Positions 5,386 to 6,059 of a DNA stretch of 6,059 nt are shown here, piece after piece. The stretch is from Niastella sp. (GTDB lineage Bacteria > Bacteroidota > Bacteroidia > Chitinophagales > Chitinophagaceae). The notes beneath the pieces were generated by a model, which saw only the letters and a list, made by a program, of their open reading frames with translations, was not told the DNA's origin and did no database searches. Position numbers and translations under genes: made by a program. The stretch spans positions 1 through 6,059 of the forward strand of contig JAJKIL010000062.1 in NCBI GenBank assembly GCA_021154515.1, in the 5' to 3' direction. Position 1 is the first letter of the stretch. Each line of letters begins with the position of its first letter.

Positions 5386-5449
5386 ATAATTTCTGTAAAC
5401 CTTATCCCAATTCCTACCCTTAAACCTACAATCAACTTATTTGCTTCTG

Positions 5450-5479
5450 TGTGAACCGGATTGGAATTTCTTCAAACCA
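5450..5479 (-). repeat. 30-bp direct repeat, copy B
   Basis: This segment matches copy A at 2492-2521 with three mismatches, in the same orientation. On the minus strand its longer frame reads FNWFEEIPIRFTQKQIS before a stop, beside FKWFENNPIRFT in copy A. It lies between the hydrolase stop (5535) and the terminator at 5355-5385. A weaker trace, readable as IGIRFTE, occurs at about 5394-5414, next to the terminator. The two copies are 2.96 kb apart and enclose the Fic gene and the small ORFs. Flanking repeats of an inserted segment, or two members of a dispersed repeat family, are the main readings. Confidence 0.6.
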
Positions 5480-5534
5480 GTTGAAAAATGATATGAACCA
5501 ACTATACAATATCAAGGCTATGATCTCTAATGAA

Positions 5535-6059
5535 TTAGGCGGGTTCTAAATTTGTTATACCGGATGAGTTTGATAGATGGTAGAACTCAAGAAACAAACT
5601 GATCAAGGCCCCTATTGCATCTGGCGCATCCTCTGGACTATAGTGTCCCGCATGGGGTAATTCGCAGACCAGACCCGAAGGAAACGCAGCCCGGAAAAGC
5701 GGAATAAAATGTTTTGCCTGCAGCGTTTTATCAGCGGAACCCCATATGGCAAGGGCGGGGAGGCGGCTTATGCTGTCACGCACGCTGTCAGATGGCGCTT
5801 CAAATGTGTGCATGCCCGTTGCAAATCCTTTTGCCCATCCAAGTATGCCCAGGCATTCACGCTTTGTAGTAAACGCAGCCCGGTAGGCCTCAATCCATGT
5901 ATCCGTAATCAACTCATTCCGTTCAACCCCGTTTAGTTTGAGGGTGCTTAGTATATTGTAATAGGCTTCATTCAACACCTGCTCCAGTCTTTTTTCTGAT
6001 TCCGCTTTAACAATCCATTGAAACCAGGGAGATGTCTCAGCATTGGCTGCCAGTGTCTG
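5535..6059 (-). CDS. Alpha/beta hydrolase, C-terminal part (5' end off window)
   Basis: The frame is open from the window edge, before the GTG at 5978, so about 174 residues of a longer enzyme (usually 270-310) are visible. The cap-domain region reads LNEAYYNILSTLK and ITDTWIEAYRAAFTT. The strand LPALAIWGSADKTL carries the likely acid residue of the triad (Asp at 5730-5732). ELPHAGHYSPEDAP carries the catalytic His (5643-5645). The nucleophile elbow lies in the missing part. The AYRAAFTT segment before WGSAD resembles haloalkane-dehalogenase-like and epoxide-hydrolase-like members, so the substrate stays open. There is no membrane segment in the visible part, so it is probably cytoplasmic. 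Its GC content looks higher than that of the recombinase region. A terminator follows 150 bases downstream. The last dozen residues (SNSSGITNLEPA) are not typical of the family and abut repeat copy B. Confidence 0.88.
   Translation of the reverse strand, partial: QTLAANAETSPWFQWIVKAESEKRLEQVLNEAYYNILSTLKLNGVERNELITDTWIEAYRAAFTTKRECLGILGWAKGFATGMHTFEAPSDSVRDSISRLPALAIWGSADKTLQAKHFIPLFRAAFPSGLVCELPHAGHYSPEDAPDAIGALISLFLEFYHLSNSSGITNLEPA

Noticed and set aside
5709..5936. Plus-strand 75-codon frame
   Set aside because: Antisense to the alpha/beta hydrolase, whose motifs are clear.
1..6059. CRISPR array, tRNA or rRNA gene, insertion-sequence transposase
   Set aside because: No regular spacer-repeat pattern, no cloverleaf-like segment, and no DDE transposase motif was seen by eye on either strand.

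Overview
The window looks like accessory DNA from a member of the Bacteroidota, probably in or near Chitinophagaceae or Sphingobacteriaceae. That rests on AT-rich DNA, A-rich leaders with no Shine-Dalgarno site before the ATGs, a CheY-like regulator of the kind paired with sensor kinases in this phylum, and a tyrosine recombinase whose Arm, SAM-like and catalytic segments follow the Bacteroidetes subfamily. The genus is an inference. No rRNA, tRNA or CRISPR array was seen.

Left part (1-2290, all minus strand): a single-domain response regulator (73-480), with perhaps the first codons of a following gene at 1-36. Next is a 418-base gap with only hairpins and palindromes. Then comes a tyrosine recombinase split into two frames (1798-2289 and 899-1732). 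It is frameshifted in the middle, and it lacks the end of the catalytic domain, including the nucleophilic tyrosine. It is probably a relic of a mobile element.

Middle part (2290-3121) has no intact gene. It holds a triple GGTCACC repeat next to the recombinase start, an imperfect 30-bp repeat (copy A) beside a minus-strand terminator, decayed minus-strand coding remnants, and a cluster of four 10-bp operator-like sites directly before the next gene.

The main intact gene is 3122-4525 (+): a winged-helix protein fused to a Fic domain. Its inhibitory helix is intact, but the Fic core is altered: the catalytic His is Gln and the two loop glycines are Val and Lys. Four sites upstream fit an autoregulator, which is an inference. 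Two small unknown ORFs follow, one converging on the end of the Fic gene (4465-4662, minus) and one diverging from it (4741-4980, plus).

Right part (5031-6059, minus): a fragment of a small protein with a possible helix-turn-helix, then a strong terminator, copy B of the 30-bp repeat, and the C-terminal two thirds of an alpha/beta hydrolase that runs off the window. A recombinase relic, a possible excisionase-like relic, related repeats and an orphan wHTH-Fic gene suggest a decayed integration site between two ordinary loci. The most unusual element is the wHTH-Fic gene with its operator cluster. No complete new multi-gene system is evident.
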